Below the pieces are notes generated by a model. The model had not been told where the DNA came from. It saw only the letters and a program-made list of their open reading frames with translations, and made no database searches. Source: Cohnella lupini (lineage in GTDB: Bacteria; Bacillota; Bacilli; Paenibacillales; Paenibacillaceae). Taken from it: 64,000 bases of DNA. The DNA is taken from contig NZ_QRDY01000016.1 of NCBI RefSeq assembly GCF_003386205.1, forward strand, positions 1-64,000, read 5' to 3'. This document shows positions 18,401-25,909 of this stretch, piece by piece (positions within the stretch are counted from its first letter, which is position 1; the number at the start of each line of letters is the position of its first letter). The translations under genes and the position numbers were made by a program.

Positions 18401-19040
18401 CATTGCTAAGAATCTGAATGACTATGTAAATGAGATAACTACTGCTTCTGAATACTTTAACTTTGATGAGATGATCTTTATTCTTTCATGGGATGTTGAT
18501 GCTGAAATTCAAATTCCGTTACTTAAATTAACGAATCAACCAGTGTCTATTCTGCATAAGATGTATTCAATTGCCGTGAATCAGTATATTTTGAAGAATA
18601 ATCTGAACCGAAATGATCTAATCAATCTCTTTGCTTCTTATGAAAACTGGGATCCCTCAATTCAAGGGATAATATACGATTTGGCAATTAAAAACATAGC
18701 CCATATGATTGAACAGAATTCGTTGACCCCGAGTGATAAGCTAATTAGAAAAATATTTGATGAGAATAATGTTGTTGAAAATGAGAAAGAAGGTTTGTTT
18801 ATATCTCTAATTCCAAAAATGAATGAGATTACATGTAAAGAATATTTGAACATACTTGGGTTTAATGAATTGATTAAAGTTTTTGGTGGCGGGCGACCAA
18901 AATTTGAGGTTAATAGTAGAAATGAAAGAATATTAGCGGCGTTCAAAGATACTGGATGGATTTATGATTTCCACAATGATGAAGTAGATTCTGAGAAATA
19001 TAGAATTATAAAGCGAGCACCCGCAACAATACCAGATTAA
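15414..19040 (+). CDS. YobI/KAP-like membrane P-loop NTPase
   Basis: A 1208-residue protein. Walker A is GSYGAGKSS (42-50), Walker B VIVFEDMDRF (236-245) and a sensor-like LLRDDIF follows near 278-284. Between Walker A and B lie two hydrophobic helices (about 124-141 and 168-188), so the ATPase domain is pinned to the membrane by an inserted hairpin, the arrangement known from KAP P-loop NTPases. The opening (KYNFQKLTP, VRNVAISGSYGAGKSS) fits the YobI-like family named after B. subtilis YobI. Residues about 400-520 are a coiled coil, and the remaining 690 residues are helical and unassigned. AGCGAGGG precedes the ATG. Very AT-rich. Function unproven; an antiphage or conflict role is inference. 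Confidence 0.85.
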   Translation: MDKSKYNFQKLTPVSDVDLKVYEEGLDFVFDNSDVRNVAISGSYGAGKSSVLESYKKKHPNKRFLHISLAHFKSLDQSDETQTKETILEGKILNQLMHQISADKIPQTKFKVKKKIQTKNIVNNTIFLVMLFLASLHLFMFEKWSQYVESLTSNWLKSRLDFSTQSSSLLVSGLVSAILLTLYIYILVKTQKNRNIFRKINLQGNEIEIFEEHEESYFDKYLNEVLYLFENANADVIVFEDMDRFNASQIFERLREVNTLVNLQLKNAKKTQLRFIYLLRDDIFISKDRTKFFDYILPVVPVVSSSNSYDQFISHFKEDGTIELLDESFLQGLALYTDDMRLLKNLYNEFIVYFNRLNTTELDCNKMLAIVAFKNLFPRDFSNLQLNKGMVFTLFDKKEEFINKEIEKLKEQATKKRESIDLAKEEHLVSLQELDAAYNDKRVRSQNMYNWQEQQRLSLIYTTELAERKEAIENVLNGRLPSLEEELLKIENEIVRTRSKQLKDIITRENIDTIFKVTSKNEIGEETDFSEIKGSDYFDLLKYLIRNGYIDETYADYMTYFYENSLSRVDKTYLRSITDKKAKEFTFQLRDPKKVVERLKAVDFEQEEILNFDLLNYLLQTPDKEQLLYRFIDQLEETRNYKFISGYFETAREMPSFVANLNSRWPEMFSSLIKERAISDKNIRLFSIYTLYYSSKENILTANEDNCLTKYISESGNYLSISDPKIDKLIDGFGLLEVSFINIDYNSAVQELFDAVYKNSLYELNFDNLSLIINKIYLIENKLEIRHKNYTIVMSQFESPLALYVNKNLKKYMGIILANCEGMIEDSEETVILVLNYDDIEVTNEQKNEYICVLKTRITSLNDIKNSSLWELLFENRVILYSEDNIITYFSEKKRLDSTLIKYINSGEGILEFSSYRTSNIDEAEELFDATIVCNELSNNRYREILSSLEFNYNSFNVLGISDEKFQVVIEEEIIKMNLESLKFIRENYPTQIPSYIAKNLNDYVNEITTASEYFNFDEMIFILSWDVDAEIQIPLLKLTNQPVSILHKMYSIAVNQYILKNNLNRNDLINLFASYENWDPSIQGIIYDLAIKNIAHMIEQNSLTPSDKLIRKIFDENNVVENEKEGLFISLIPKMNEITCKEYLNILGFNELIKVFGGGRPKFEVNSRNERILAAFKDTGWIYDFHNDEVDSEKYRIIKRAPATIPD

Positions 19041-19310
19041 TTTGTTAGATTCACCCGCGGAAGCAGTTGCCACAACACAAAACGCACTCTTTATTGTTAG
19101 CGCAATAACTACTGCAAGTGGGACAGACATTATGTATTCAATCTCTTTTATCAATGGCGCTAATATTTCGTACCCAACAAGCACAACCCTTTATTCTGCA
19201 ATAGCCAATTTGACTAATGGTTCGGTTTCGAATATTCGCCGGGAACTCCCCTCGGGCTAAAATCCTTAACCTCACCGGAACACCCGCACCTTCAATCCCA
19301 TACAAATTCC
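19041..19310 (+). other. unidentified open stretch downstream of the NTPase gene
   Basis: Directly after the NTPase stop a 72-codon frame opens with TTG (19042-19260). It reads like secreted or wall protein (SYPTSTTLYSAIANLTNG), with base composition closer to the host than to the island. No ribosome site is visible. It may be the truncated end of a host gene cut by island insertion, but I cannot assign a family. Confidence 0.25.
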
Positions 19311-19359
19311 AAGTACAGAGCCCAGGGAGCTAACTCCCTGCTGCTCTGTACTTTTTTTG
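19311..19359 (+). terminator. terminator, right twin of the one at 15066
   Basis: AAGTACAGAGC pairs with GCTCTGTACTT, with an inner CAGGGAG/CTCCCTG stem and a T run. The outer stem is shared with the terminator at 15066. From 19360 to 19504 only the leader of the next gene is seen. Confidence 0.85.
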
Positions 19360-19504
19360 TATATCCACTAGAACATCCGGAAGCCCCCTCAAACACCCTT
19401 CCACCCTAACAACAAATACACATCAATTCTCACCACAAAATTATTGTAAAACGATAAATTTGTGTTAAAATCGAATTAATTCATTATAAGTGAGGGGCTT
19501 TCTT

Positions 19505-19987
19505 ATGAAACGAGGAACGACATTCTTTTTGAGGTTAGCTATTGTTCTGATTGGAATTGCGGTACTTGCTTTGTGCGTCTTTTTGGTGCCGGAGATCGCG
19601 AATTACGCTGTGGAATTGTATCCGGATAGGACGTATATGAGATCTCTCTGGTACATCGATATGTATGCGTCGGCGATTCCTTTTTACGTCGCTCTGTATC
19701 AAGCGCTTCAACTACTAAGCTACATCGACAAGAACACGGCGTTCTCGGATTTATCCGTGCGGGCTCTAAAGAATATCAAGAACTGCGGGATCGCCATCAG
19801 CGTTCTGTATGCGTTAGGCTTGCCTCTCTTCTATTTCGTGGCGGACAGAGACGATGCCCCGGGGATTATCGTAATCGGAATGGTTATCGTTTTCGCCTCC
19901 TTGGTCATTGCCGTATTCGCCGCCGTTCTTCAGAAGCTTCTTAAAGAGGCTATTGATATCAAATCAGAAAACGACTTAACGGTCTGA
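19505..19987 (+). CDS. DUF2975 membrane protein
   Basis: A 160-residue integral membrane protein with four hydrophobic segments (AIVLIGIAVLALCVFLVPEI; FYVALYQALQLLSYI; IAISVLYALGLPLFYF; IIVIGMVIVFASLVIAVFAA) and the conserved central block NTAFSDLSVRALKNIKNCG typical of DUF2975. GAGGGG lies 7 bp upstream of ATG 19505. It is followed 10 bp later by a small XRE regulator; DUF2975-XRE pairs (like B. subtilis YoaS-YozG) are common, and the membrane protein may modulate the regulator. Biochemical role unknown. Confidence 0.85.
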   Translation: MKRGTTFFLRLAIVLIGIAVLALCVFLVPEIANYAVELYPDRTYMRSLWYIDMYASAIPFYVALYQALQLLSYIDKNTAFSDLSVRALKNIKNCGIAISVLYALGLPLFYFVADRDDAPGIIVIGMVIVFASLVIAVFAAVLQKLLKEAIDIKSENDLTV

Positions 19988-19997
19988 GGTGAATATA

Positions 19998-20216
19998 ATG
20001 GCGATCATAATCAATATCGACGTGATGTTGGCGAAGCGGAAAATGAGCGTAACGGAGCTTTCGGAGAGGGTCGGAATTACGATGGCTAACCTTTCCATAT
20101 TGAAGAACGGCAAAGCAAAAGCGGTTCGATTGTCAACTCTAGAGGCGATATGCAAGCATTTAGATTGTCAGCCGGGAGATATTCTAGAATACAGAAGCGA
20201 CGAAACCCAGGCATAG
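19998..20216 (+). CDS. small XRE-family (YozG-like) regulator
   Basis: A 72-residue protein that is essentially one Cro/CI helix-turn-helix. VMLAKRKMSVTELSERVG, then ITMANLSILKNGKAKAVR, and the ending LEAICKHLDCQPGDILEYR are typical of the YozG group. ATG 19998 has GAGGTG upstream. It is co-transcribed with the DUF2975 gene and followed 13 bp later by another membrane-protein gene. It probably regulates its own operon. Confidence 0.88.
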   Translation: MAIIINIDVMLAKRKMSVTELSERVGITMANLSILKNGKAKAVRLSTLEAICKHLDCQPGDILEYRSDETQA

Positions 20217-20229
20217 GGGAGGTTTACCG

Positions 20230-21474
20230 ATGAACAATATCAACTTCATTACCGAGAACATGGACAATCCCCGCGAGCTGGAGAGATTGTTTAGAACAGA
20301 ACCCGAAGCCTTCAAGAAGTCGTTCTCCTCTGCCTGGGAACAAAACCCCGATTCGCAGGTTCTTGCCGTTTGGCAGGAACGACTGCACTTCAAGGTGACG
20401 GAAAACGCGGACAAGACTACTTTTCTTCGGAGAAACTTCTTCTTCATGGGCATTTTAGCAGTCCTGGCCGGGATAACCACGAGACTCCTTTTTTATTTTA
20501 CCGAACAAGAAGTCATAGCCCCGATTAACCTTGTTTTCGGCGTCCTTCCCTTTATCGCTATCTACTTCGTATTCCACAACCCTTCCAAGAGAAACGTCGT
20601 CTACGCCCTTGCGTCGTTATTCTTGATCTCCGGAATTTATATGAACGTGCTCCCGCTCGAGGATAAAGACAGCACGATCATGGCTTATCTCCACCTCCCC
20701 ATTTTCTTATGGGTAGTCATGGGGCTAGCCTTTACTGGAAACGAACATGCCAAAGGCAGCGCAAGATTAGCCTATCTGAAATTTAACGGAGAATTCGGCA
20801 TCTTATATGCCTGCATGGCCATAAGCGGAATGGCGCTAACCGCAATTTCCATGCAGCTATTTAAATTCGTAGGTACGGATTTCACAGAATTCTATATGAG
20901 TAACGTCGTTGTATTCGGTGCTGCCGCACTGGCAGTCGTAGCTGCCTACTTGGTAACGATGGACATTAAGCTGGCCAAAAATATAGCGCCCTACATCGCC
21001 AGGATTTTCAGTCCGCTTGTACTGGCAACCTTGTTAGCCTACCTCATTGCGGTGATTGCAATCGGAAAAAGTCCATTCTTGGACCGCGATTTCCTGTTGG
21101 TTTTCAACGGAGTGCTCCTATGCGTATTGGCCGTCACCATCTTCTCCATTACTGAACGAGGCACCGACGAGAAAATGAACGTTTTCGATTATATCAACTT
21201 CACCCTCATCGCCTTTGCTCTTCTCATTGACGCCGTAGCTTTGTCGGCCATCGTGTTCAGGCTATCTTCTTACGGGATTACGCCCAACAGAATTGCCGTC
21301 TTAGGAGTAAATCTGCTGATCTTTGCCCATCTCCTTTGGATTATCCTTGCTTACGTGCGTTTCCAAGGAGACAAAACCGGACCGCTAGCCATTCAAGACG
21401 CCGTTACGAAGTATTTGCCGGTCTACGGACTGTGGGCTGCTTTCGTCACCTTTTCTTTTCCTTTGATTTTTTAA
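20230..21474 (+). CDS. multi-pass membrane protein, DUF4153-like
   Basis: A 414-residue protein whose first 75 residues are soluble (ENMDNPRELERLFRTEPEAF), followed by about eleven hydrophobic segments to the C terminus, in the manner of DUF4153 proteins. AGGGGAGG precedes the ATG. It is third in the operon with DUF2975 and XRE genes. A broken copy of its 3' part (around SITERGTDEKMNVFDYINF) is found at 23174-23318. Function unknown; no transport motif is recognised. Confidence 0.75.
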   Translation: MNNINFITENMDNPRELERLFRTEPEAFKKSFSSAWEQNPDSQVLAVWQERLHFKVTENADKTTFLRRNFFFMGILAVLAGITTRLLFYFTEQEVIAPINLVFGVLPFIAIYFVFHNPSKRNVVYALASLFLISGIYMNVLPLEDKDSTIMAYLHLPIFLWVVMGLAFTGNEHAKGSARLAYLKFNGEFGILYACMAISGMALTAISMQLFKFVGTDFTEFYMSNVVVFGAAALAVVAAYLVTMDIKLAKNIAPYIARIFSPLVLATLLAYLIAVIAIGKSPFLDRDFLLVFNGVLLCVLAVTIFSITERGTDEKMNVFDYINFTLIAFALLIDAVALSAIVFRLSSYGITPNRIAVLGVNLLIFAHLLWIILAYVRFQGDKTGPLAIQDAVTKYLPVYGLWAAFVTFSFPLIF

Positions 21475-21638
21475 TCCCGGATTTACGACTCCGGTTAGCA
21501 CCCATCGATCGAAAGGCGGATGCATCCCCCTGTCCGGCAACCTTGAGGACACAGTTGACTTGCATGGGGTTATCCCGAATAATCGAAGTTGTAAATGTCC
21601 ACTTCGAACATCTCAATTACGACACAAGGGGAATACTG

Positions 21639-22229
21639 ATGGAACTCCGCGATAGGATAATGGAAGCAGCCGAGCAGGCTATACGAACGAACGGACTGTC
21701 TAAGACGACCACCAAGGAAATCGCGCGCATAGCGAATTGTTCGGAAGGCTCCTTGTACAATCATTTTCATAGCAAAGAGGATTTGTGCATTCAGGTCATG
21801 AAGAGACATCTACAAGGGTTCCTGGATGTATTATTTAAGCTTCCCGGTCGAAAAGGAACCCGAACCGTGAAGGAGAATTTGGCGGAGGTTGCCCTAGCCG
21901 CCTTGGATTATTTCCATTTGTCGATCGTTATGACCGCCTCGATGTTCACGGAGCCCGATTTTCTCGTTCGCCATCGGGAAAGCTTCGAGCAGAGGAACGA
22001 AGGACCACACCGGGCCAACGAGATCGTCGCGACTTACGTTCGCGCGGAGCAGAAGCTGGAGCGGGTGAATTTGGACGTAAATGCTCGCAGTATTGCGGAT
22101 TTGTTGCTCGGAGCTTGTTTTCAGCATGCGTTCCATCTGCAATTCCTAGGAGAAGAGGAACCGCAAGAGACGCGGGCCAAATACGTCGAAGAGGTATTGT
22201 TGACGATGACGCGTCAGCTTTTCTCATGA
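21639..22229 (+). CDS. TetR-family transcriptional regulator
   Basis: A 196-residue regulator. The helix-turn-helix covers about residues 5-55 (MEAAEQAIRTNGLSKTTTKE, IARIANCSEGSLYNHFHSKE). The C-terminal domain is helical. AAGGGGA lies upstream of ATG 21639; longer readings to the left overlap the preceding gene and are not supported. Downstream lie a strong promoter and two near-palindromic GAGTG/CACTC sites followed by an oxidoreductase gene, which is the likely target. Confidence 0.88.
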   Translation: MELRDRIMEAAEQAIRTNGLSKTTTKEIARIANCSEGSLYNHFHSKEDLCIQVMKRHLQGFLDVLFKLPGRKGTRTVKENLAEVALAALDYFHLSIVMTASMFTEPDFLVRHRESFEQRNEGPHRANEIVATYVRAEQKLERVNLDVNARSIADLLLGACFQHAFHLQFLGEEEPQETRAKYVEEVLLTMTRQLFS

Positions 22230-22249
22230 ACAAGGGAATAAAGTTTCTC

Positions 22250-22278
22250 TTGACAGTGTCAAGAGGAGCTTCTATATT
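22250..22278 (+). promoter_or_regulatory. sigma-A promoter of the NAD(P)-binding oxidoreductase
   Basis: TTGACA (22250-22255), a 17-bp spacer and TATATT (22273-22278). It starts just after the TetR gene and directs transcription of the oxidoreductase at 22404. Confidence 0.8.
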
Positions 22279-22284
22279 AATGTT

Positions 22285-22302
22285 GAGTGAGCGCGCACTC
22301 AC
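22285..22302. promoter_or_regulatory. TetR operator O1
   Basis: GAGTGAGCGCGCACTCAC, arms GAGTG and CACTC, lies 7 bp after the -10 box so that a bound repressor would cover the transcription start. It matches the second site at 22350. Confidence 0.7.
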
Positions 22303-22349
22303 CAACTGAGGCGACGTCTACCTCCACTCCTATTCTTCGTCAGATTATG

Positions 22350-22367
22350 AGTGAGTGCACACTCACT
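22350..22367. promoter_or_regulatory. TetR operator O2
   Basis: AGTGAGTGCACACTCACT: 8-bp perfect arms around CA. It lies 48 bp downstream of O1, in the untranslated leader of the oxidoreductase gene. Confidence 0.7.
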
Positions 22368-22403
22368 ATACAAACAATCTACTAACAGAGAAGAGGTATT
22401 AAG

Positions 22404-23105
22404 ATGAATATTGCCGTGTTCGGAGCGAACGGTCCTACGGGAAGGTTATTAACGAAACAAGCAATCGAGGGGGGACATAGGGTCACGGCGGTTACCCGTA
22501 ATCCGGAAGCGTTCCCGCTACGGAACGCAAGATTGAACGTGTTCCGTGGAGACGTGTACGATCTTGCGTCGGTCGAACAAGCGATCGAGGGACAGGACGC
22601 CGTGCTATCTACGTTAGGTGTTCCCTTCAGTCGGCAACCGATTTCCGTGTATTCGCAAGGAATGGATCATATCGCGAAGGCGATGAACAAGCACGGCGTA
22701 CGCCGCCTCGTCTGCGTGAGCTCGAGCGCTACCGATCCCCACATTGATCCCGATGGCGGCTTTATTTTCGAAAAAATCGTCCAACCAGCTATCATTAAAA
22801 CAATTGGTCGAACTTTGTACGAGGATATGAGGAGAATGGAGCAACAAGTAAAAGCAAGTAATCTGGATTGGACGATTGTACGACCTTCCGGACTGTTCGA
22901 GACGCTGGAAGTAACCCCATACCAGATGGCGGAAACCTATATCAAAGGGAGATTCACGTCGAGGAACGATCTCGCGGCCTGCCTACTTGAGCAAGCATCC
23001 AGCGAGGAATACGTTCGCAAAGTCGTGGCGGTAGCGACTACGGCGGTCAAGCCGAGCATGCTTAAGCTCATAATGAAGGAAGCGTTTCAGAAAAAACATA
23101 AATAG
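22404..23105 (+). CDS. NAD(P)-binding oxidoreductase (atypical SDR, NmrA-like)
   Basis: A 233-residue Rossmann protein. NAVFGANGPTGR-like opening (MNIAVFGANGPTGRLL) gives the GxxGxxG cofactor loop, followed by VTAVTRNPEAF (NADP-type basic residue), DAVLSTLGVPF and a mid-protein VCVSSSAT block. There is no canonical YxxxK, as in atypical (SDR_a5-type) members. AGAAGAGG precedes the ATG. It is probably under control of the TetR protein encoded upstream through O1 and O2. Substrate unknown; stress- or quinone-related roles are known in the family. Confidence 0.85.
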   Translation: MNIAVFGANGPTGRLLTKQAIEGGHRVTAVTRNPEAFPLRNARLNVFRGDVYDLASVEQAIEGQDAVLSTLGVPFSRQPISVYSQGMDHIAKAMNKHGVRRLVCVSSSATDPHIDPDGGFIFEKIVQPAIIKTIGRTLYEDMRRMEQQVKASNLDWTIVRPSGLFETLEVTPYQMAETYIKGRFTSRNDLAACLLEQASSEEYVRKVVAVATTAVKPSMLKLIMKEAFQKKHK

Positions 23106-23173
23106 TCACGGAATGCGACTGATTGTCCGTATTTCTGCTGGCGTGATTAATAGCCCTCTTCAACCGGAGAGGG

Positions 23174-23318
23174 TCTCCATTACCGAACGCGGCACGGACG
23201 AGAAAATGAACGCTTTTGATGATATCAACTTCACCCTCATCGCCCTTGCCCTTCTCATTGAAGGCGTAGCTTTGTCGGCCATCGGTTCAAGATGCCGTTA
23301 CGAAGTATTTGCCGGTCT
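23174..23318 (+). pseudogene. duplicated fragment of the membrane gene at 20230
   Basis: Positions 23174-23290 closely match 21143-21265, and 23291-23318 match 21397-21424, so about 130 bp are missing between. The fragment still reads SITERGTDEKMNAFDDINF before the deletion. It lacks both ends of the gene. Direct evidence of a local duplication followed by decay. Confidence 0.85.
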
Positions 23319-23398
23319 CCCTCAACAAACACTTACAATATGTTACAATCAACGGAGTGTTTTAGTAGATACGACGATCATGAGAGGTTGATAGGCAG

Positions 23399-24739
23399 AT
23401 GATTCGATTATCGCAATTCCGTTTCAAGATTGTATTGGCTTTCCTTATGCTTGGACTCCTTCTGGTTTCCGCGCGCGGTGCCCCCTCTTCCGTATTGGCC
23501 GCGGATGCAGACTCGGACAGCATTAGTAGAGGCGACTTCATTCAACAATTAGTCTCATCCGCAGAGCTGCTTCCGCCGCAATCGAGCGAGCTTGGCAATG
23601 AACCTTATATTCAAGCAGCTATCGGCGCCGGATGGATTAAGCCCCAAGATTTCGCGAAGGGCGATTGGACAACGCCGATTACCCGCACCGAGGTCGCTAA
23701 GCTCACTGTAATCGCATCCAAGAAACATATGATCGGTAGCAAGGAGAAGCCGGATGATCTCAAGTGGTTCTATCTAGCGATGTCTAATGGGATAATGACG
23801 AGTTTCTCCGAGGTTGATCGCCTTGGCAAATATGAGAAGGTGACGATCCAGGAAGCACAAGCGATTTGTACCCGATTCTCGCAAGTGCTAGACGGGAATA
23901 CATTGCCAATCGATAAACGTGCCACTTCCGTGGCGGAGATCATGTGGCATCGAACCAATATGATGACAATGTTTAATCATTATTTGTACAACCTTTACGA
24001 TGAGAAAGGTCAGGTCATCGGGACGAAGAAGAAAGGTACTCATGAAGATCCATATCGTCAGCAGACCACGCGCGCCTCTTGGGACTATCTTCTGACTTCG
24101 GCCGACAAGCAGTACCAGACCGAAATGACCGGCCTCTACGTTATAGATTTGGATGATCCGAAAGATCCGTACCTGAATAAAATTCCCGGCCGCCTTAATG
24201 AATTTTACTGGGAACCGAGGGATTTTGAAACCAGCTATATTACGGTGGATGGTAAGAAAGTCGAGACAAGAACGAAGCATTCTTTGGCTAAAGTGAAGGA
24301 TGCGTATCTCGTTGTTCTTAATCAGAAGGTATTAATAAACAAAATCTCATTCAGAGAGAAGCAATGGGCATTGGCTGGTTTATATAAAGAAGGCGCGATG
24401 GATTTATCCTTACGAGGCGTCGCGGTGTATCCGGAGAACACGAAGGAGCACAATGCATTCCTGGAACAAGAGCGTACCGGAAAACTTTTGACATGGAATT
24501 ACGTATTTAAGCCGACCCTCTTCAAGCATCCCTCTCAAAACCATTACACGGAGATCCGCGATAAAAAATATAAAATGTACGTTATTCCCAAAAAAGCGTT
24601 GAGTACAAGCAGAATGTCGGTGACTCTTAATTTCGGTATCAGCTCTACCGTCAGCGCCACGCATAACTTATTTACATTCAATATAGGCGGGTACGCTCTT
24701 CAATCTAGCAAAGCGACTTTTCCGGTGGAATTGACTTAA
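23399..24739 (+). CDS. exported protein with SLH-like N-terminal region
   Basis: A 446-residue protein with a Sec signal (FKIVLAFLMLGLLLVSARG, cleavage probably after VLAA). Residues about 40-165 resemble degenerate SLH units (ISRGDFIQQLVSSAELLP; ITRTEVAKLTVIASKK; VTIQEAQAICTRFSQVLDG). The C-terminal 270 residues (GLYVIDLDDPKDPYLNKIPG and onward) belong to no family I recognise. GAGAGGTTG lies upstream of the ATG. No operon partner is evident. Probably wall-attached or secreted; function unknown. Confidence 0.75.
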   Translation: MIRLSQFRFKIVLAFLMLGLLLVSARGAPSSVLAADADSDSISRGDFIQQLVSSAELLPPQSSELGNEPYIQAAIGAGWIKPQDFAKGDWTTPITRTEVAKLTVIASKKHMIGSKEKPDDLKWFYLAMSNGIMTSFSEVDRLGKYEKVTIQEAQAICTRFSQVLDGNTLPIDKRATSVAEIMWHRTNMMTMFNHYLYNLYDEKGQVIGTKKKGTHEDPYRQQTTRASWDYLLTSADKQYQTEMTGLYVIDLDDPKDPYLNKIPGRLNEFYWEPRDFETSYITVDGKKVETRTKHSLAKVKDAYLVVLNQKVLINKISFREKQWALAGLYKEGAMDLSLRGVAVYPENTKEHNAFLEQERTGKLLTWNYVFKPTLFKHPSQNHYTEIRDKKYKMYVIPKKALSTSRMSVTLNFGISSTVSATHNLFTFNIGGYALQSSKATFPVELT

Positions 24740-24830
24740 TCTAGCCTCGCCCTTAGAAGACCGTCCTTCATCCCTTTTTACGGGTGGCTAATTCGAGCTT
24801 GTCCTTCAGGGGTATCGAACTTCGGCCACC

Positions 24831-25760
24831 TTAGCGGCCTTTCATAAACGACCGGACCTCTTCAACGGAGGGGGCCGCGCTTGCTCCTCCGATTCGAAGA
24901 GTCGCCAGCGCTCCGCAAGCGCAGGCAAAATCGAGCATCTCGCGGCTATCCCCGCCAGTTAGATAACGATAGATGAGCCCCGCGTTAAAAGAATCCCCGG
25001 CGCCGGTCGTGTCGATCGGCGTTACCGGGAACGGTTCTCCCCATGTACGGTTCCCTTGCCGATCCAGCATGACCGCGCCTTTCGAGCCGCGCTTTACGGC
25101 GACGATATTACGCTTAACAGGCAATTGTACAAGAGCCTCGTCCAATTGTTCTGCCGGGTAAATTCGCATCAACTCATCCTCGCTAGGAATGAAGAACGTC
25201 GTATACTCCAATAATTCGGAAATGAGGTCCGGGTACCATTGTTCGTGAATATCCCAACCCGTATCGAACGAAGTGCCGATATTCGCGGCGGACGCTTCTT
25301 TGAACACTTGCAACCAGTGCGTTCTCATATCCTCCTGCAAAAAATAAGAGCCAAAATGAATGTGATCCGCTGCCGTAAACAGCTCCTTCGGCAGATGCTC
25401 CGGCCTTAAATGCGGAATTGCGCCCATATATGTGAGCAATGCGCGATCCTTCTCCGTGGAGAGGGAGACGGTCACGCCGGTTTTTAGCGTCTTATCTATA
25501 GTGACGTACCGCGTATCAACGCCTCTTTCCCTCAACTGATCGATGCAGAAATGCCCCAATTGATCGTCCCCAACGACGCTTACCATATATACATTTAGTC
25601 CGAGCCCGGATAGTCCGGAAGCCGTAATGGCGGATGAAGATCCGAGAACGATATCGAAAGAATCGAGAAGCTTCTCCTTGTTCCATTCCGGTACGACGTC
25701 GCGGCCTTTCAGAATCATGTCCACATTCAATTCACCGAGAATATACACGTTTTTGTTCAT
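24831..25760 (-). CDS. PfkB-family carbohydrate kinase
   Basis: A 309-residue ribokinase-like sugar kinase. The N-terminal motif ILGELNVDMILKG and the C-terminal signature IDTTGAGDSFNAGL, with the catalytic Asp in GAGD, are intact. VGDDQLGHFCIDQLRERGVD is typical of the sugar-binding part. The start at 25760 has AGGCGGTG upstream; the longer reading to 25814 is not supported. It is a single-gene unit, divergent from the phosphoesterase gene. The sugar (ribose, fructose, KDG or other) cannot be told. Confidence 0.88.
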   Translation of the reverse strand: MNKNVYILGELNVDMILKGRDVVPEWNKEKLLDSFDIVLGSSSAITASGLSGLGLNVYMVSVVGDDQLGHFCIDQLRERGVDTRYVTIDKTLKTGVTVSLSTEKDRALLTYMGAIPHLRPEHLPKELFTAADHIHFGSYFLQEDMRTHWLQVFKEASAANIGTSFDTGWDIHEQWYPDLISELLEYTTFFIPSEDELMRIYPAEQLDEALVQLPVKRNIVAVKRGSKGAVMLDRQGNRTWGEPFPVTPIDTTGAGDSFNAGLIYRYLTGGDSREMLDFACACGALATLRIGGASAAPSVEEVRSFMKGR

Positions 25761-25909
25761 GTCTAAGCACCGCCTATTTAAATTCTCTTTTCTAAATATC
25801 GGATGACTTGTCATTTATGTGTATACCGGTAGGCTTGCCCAAGAAAAACCGAGCACTTCTGAATATCCTATGGGGATTCCCATGAATGCTCAGAAGAGGT
25901 GACTTTAGC

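Noticed and set aside
21336-21638. N-terminal extension of the TetR regulator at 21639
   Set aside because: It overlaps the end of the upstream membrane gene in another frame and has no homology to regulators. AAGGGGA supports 21639.
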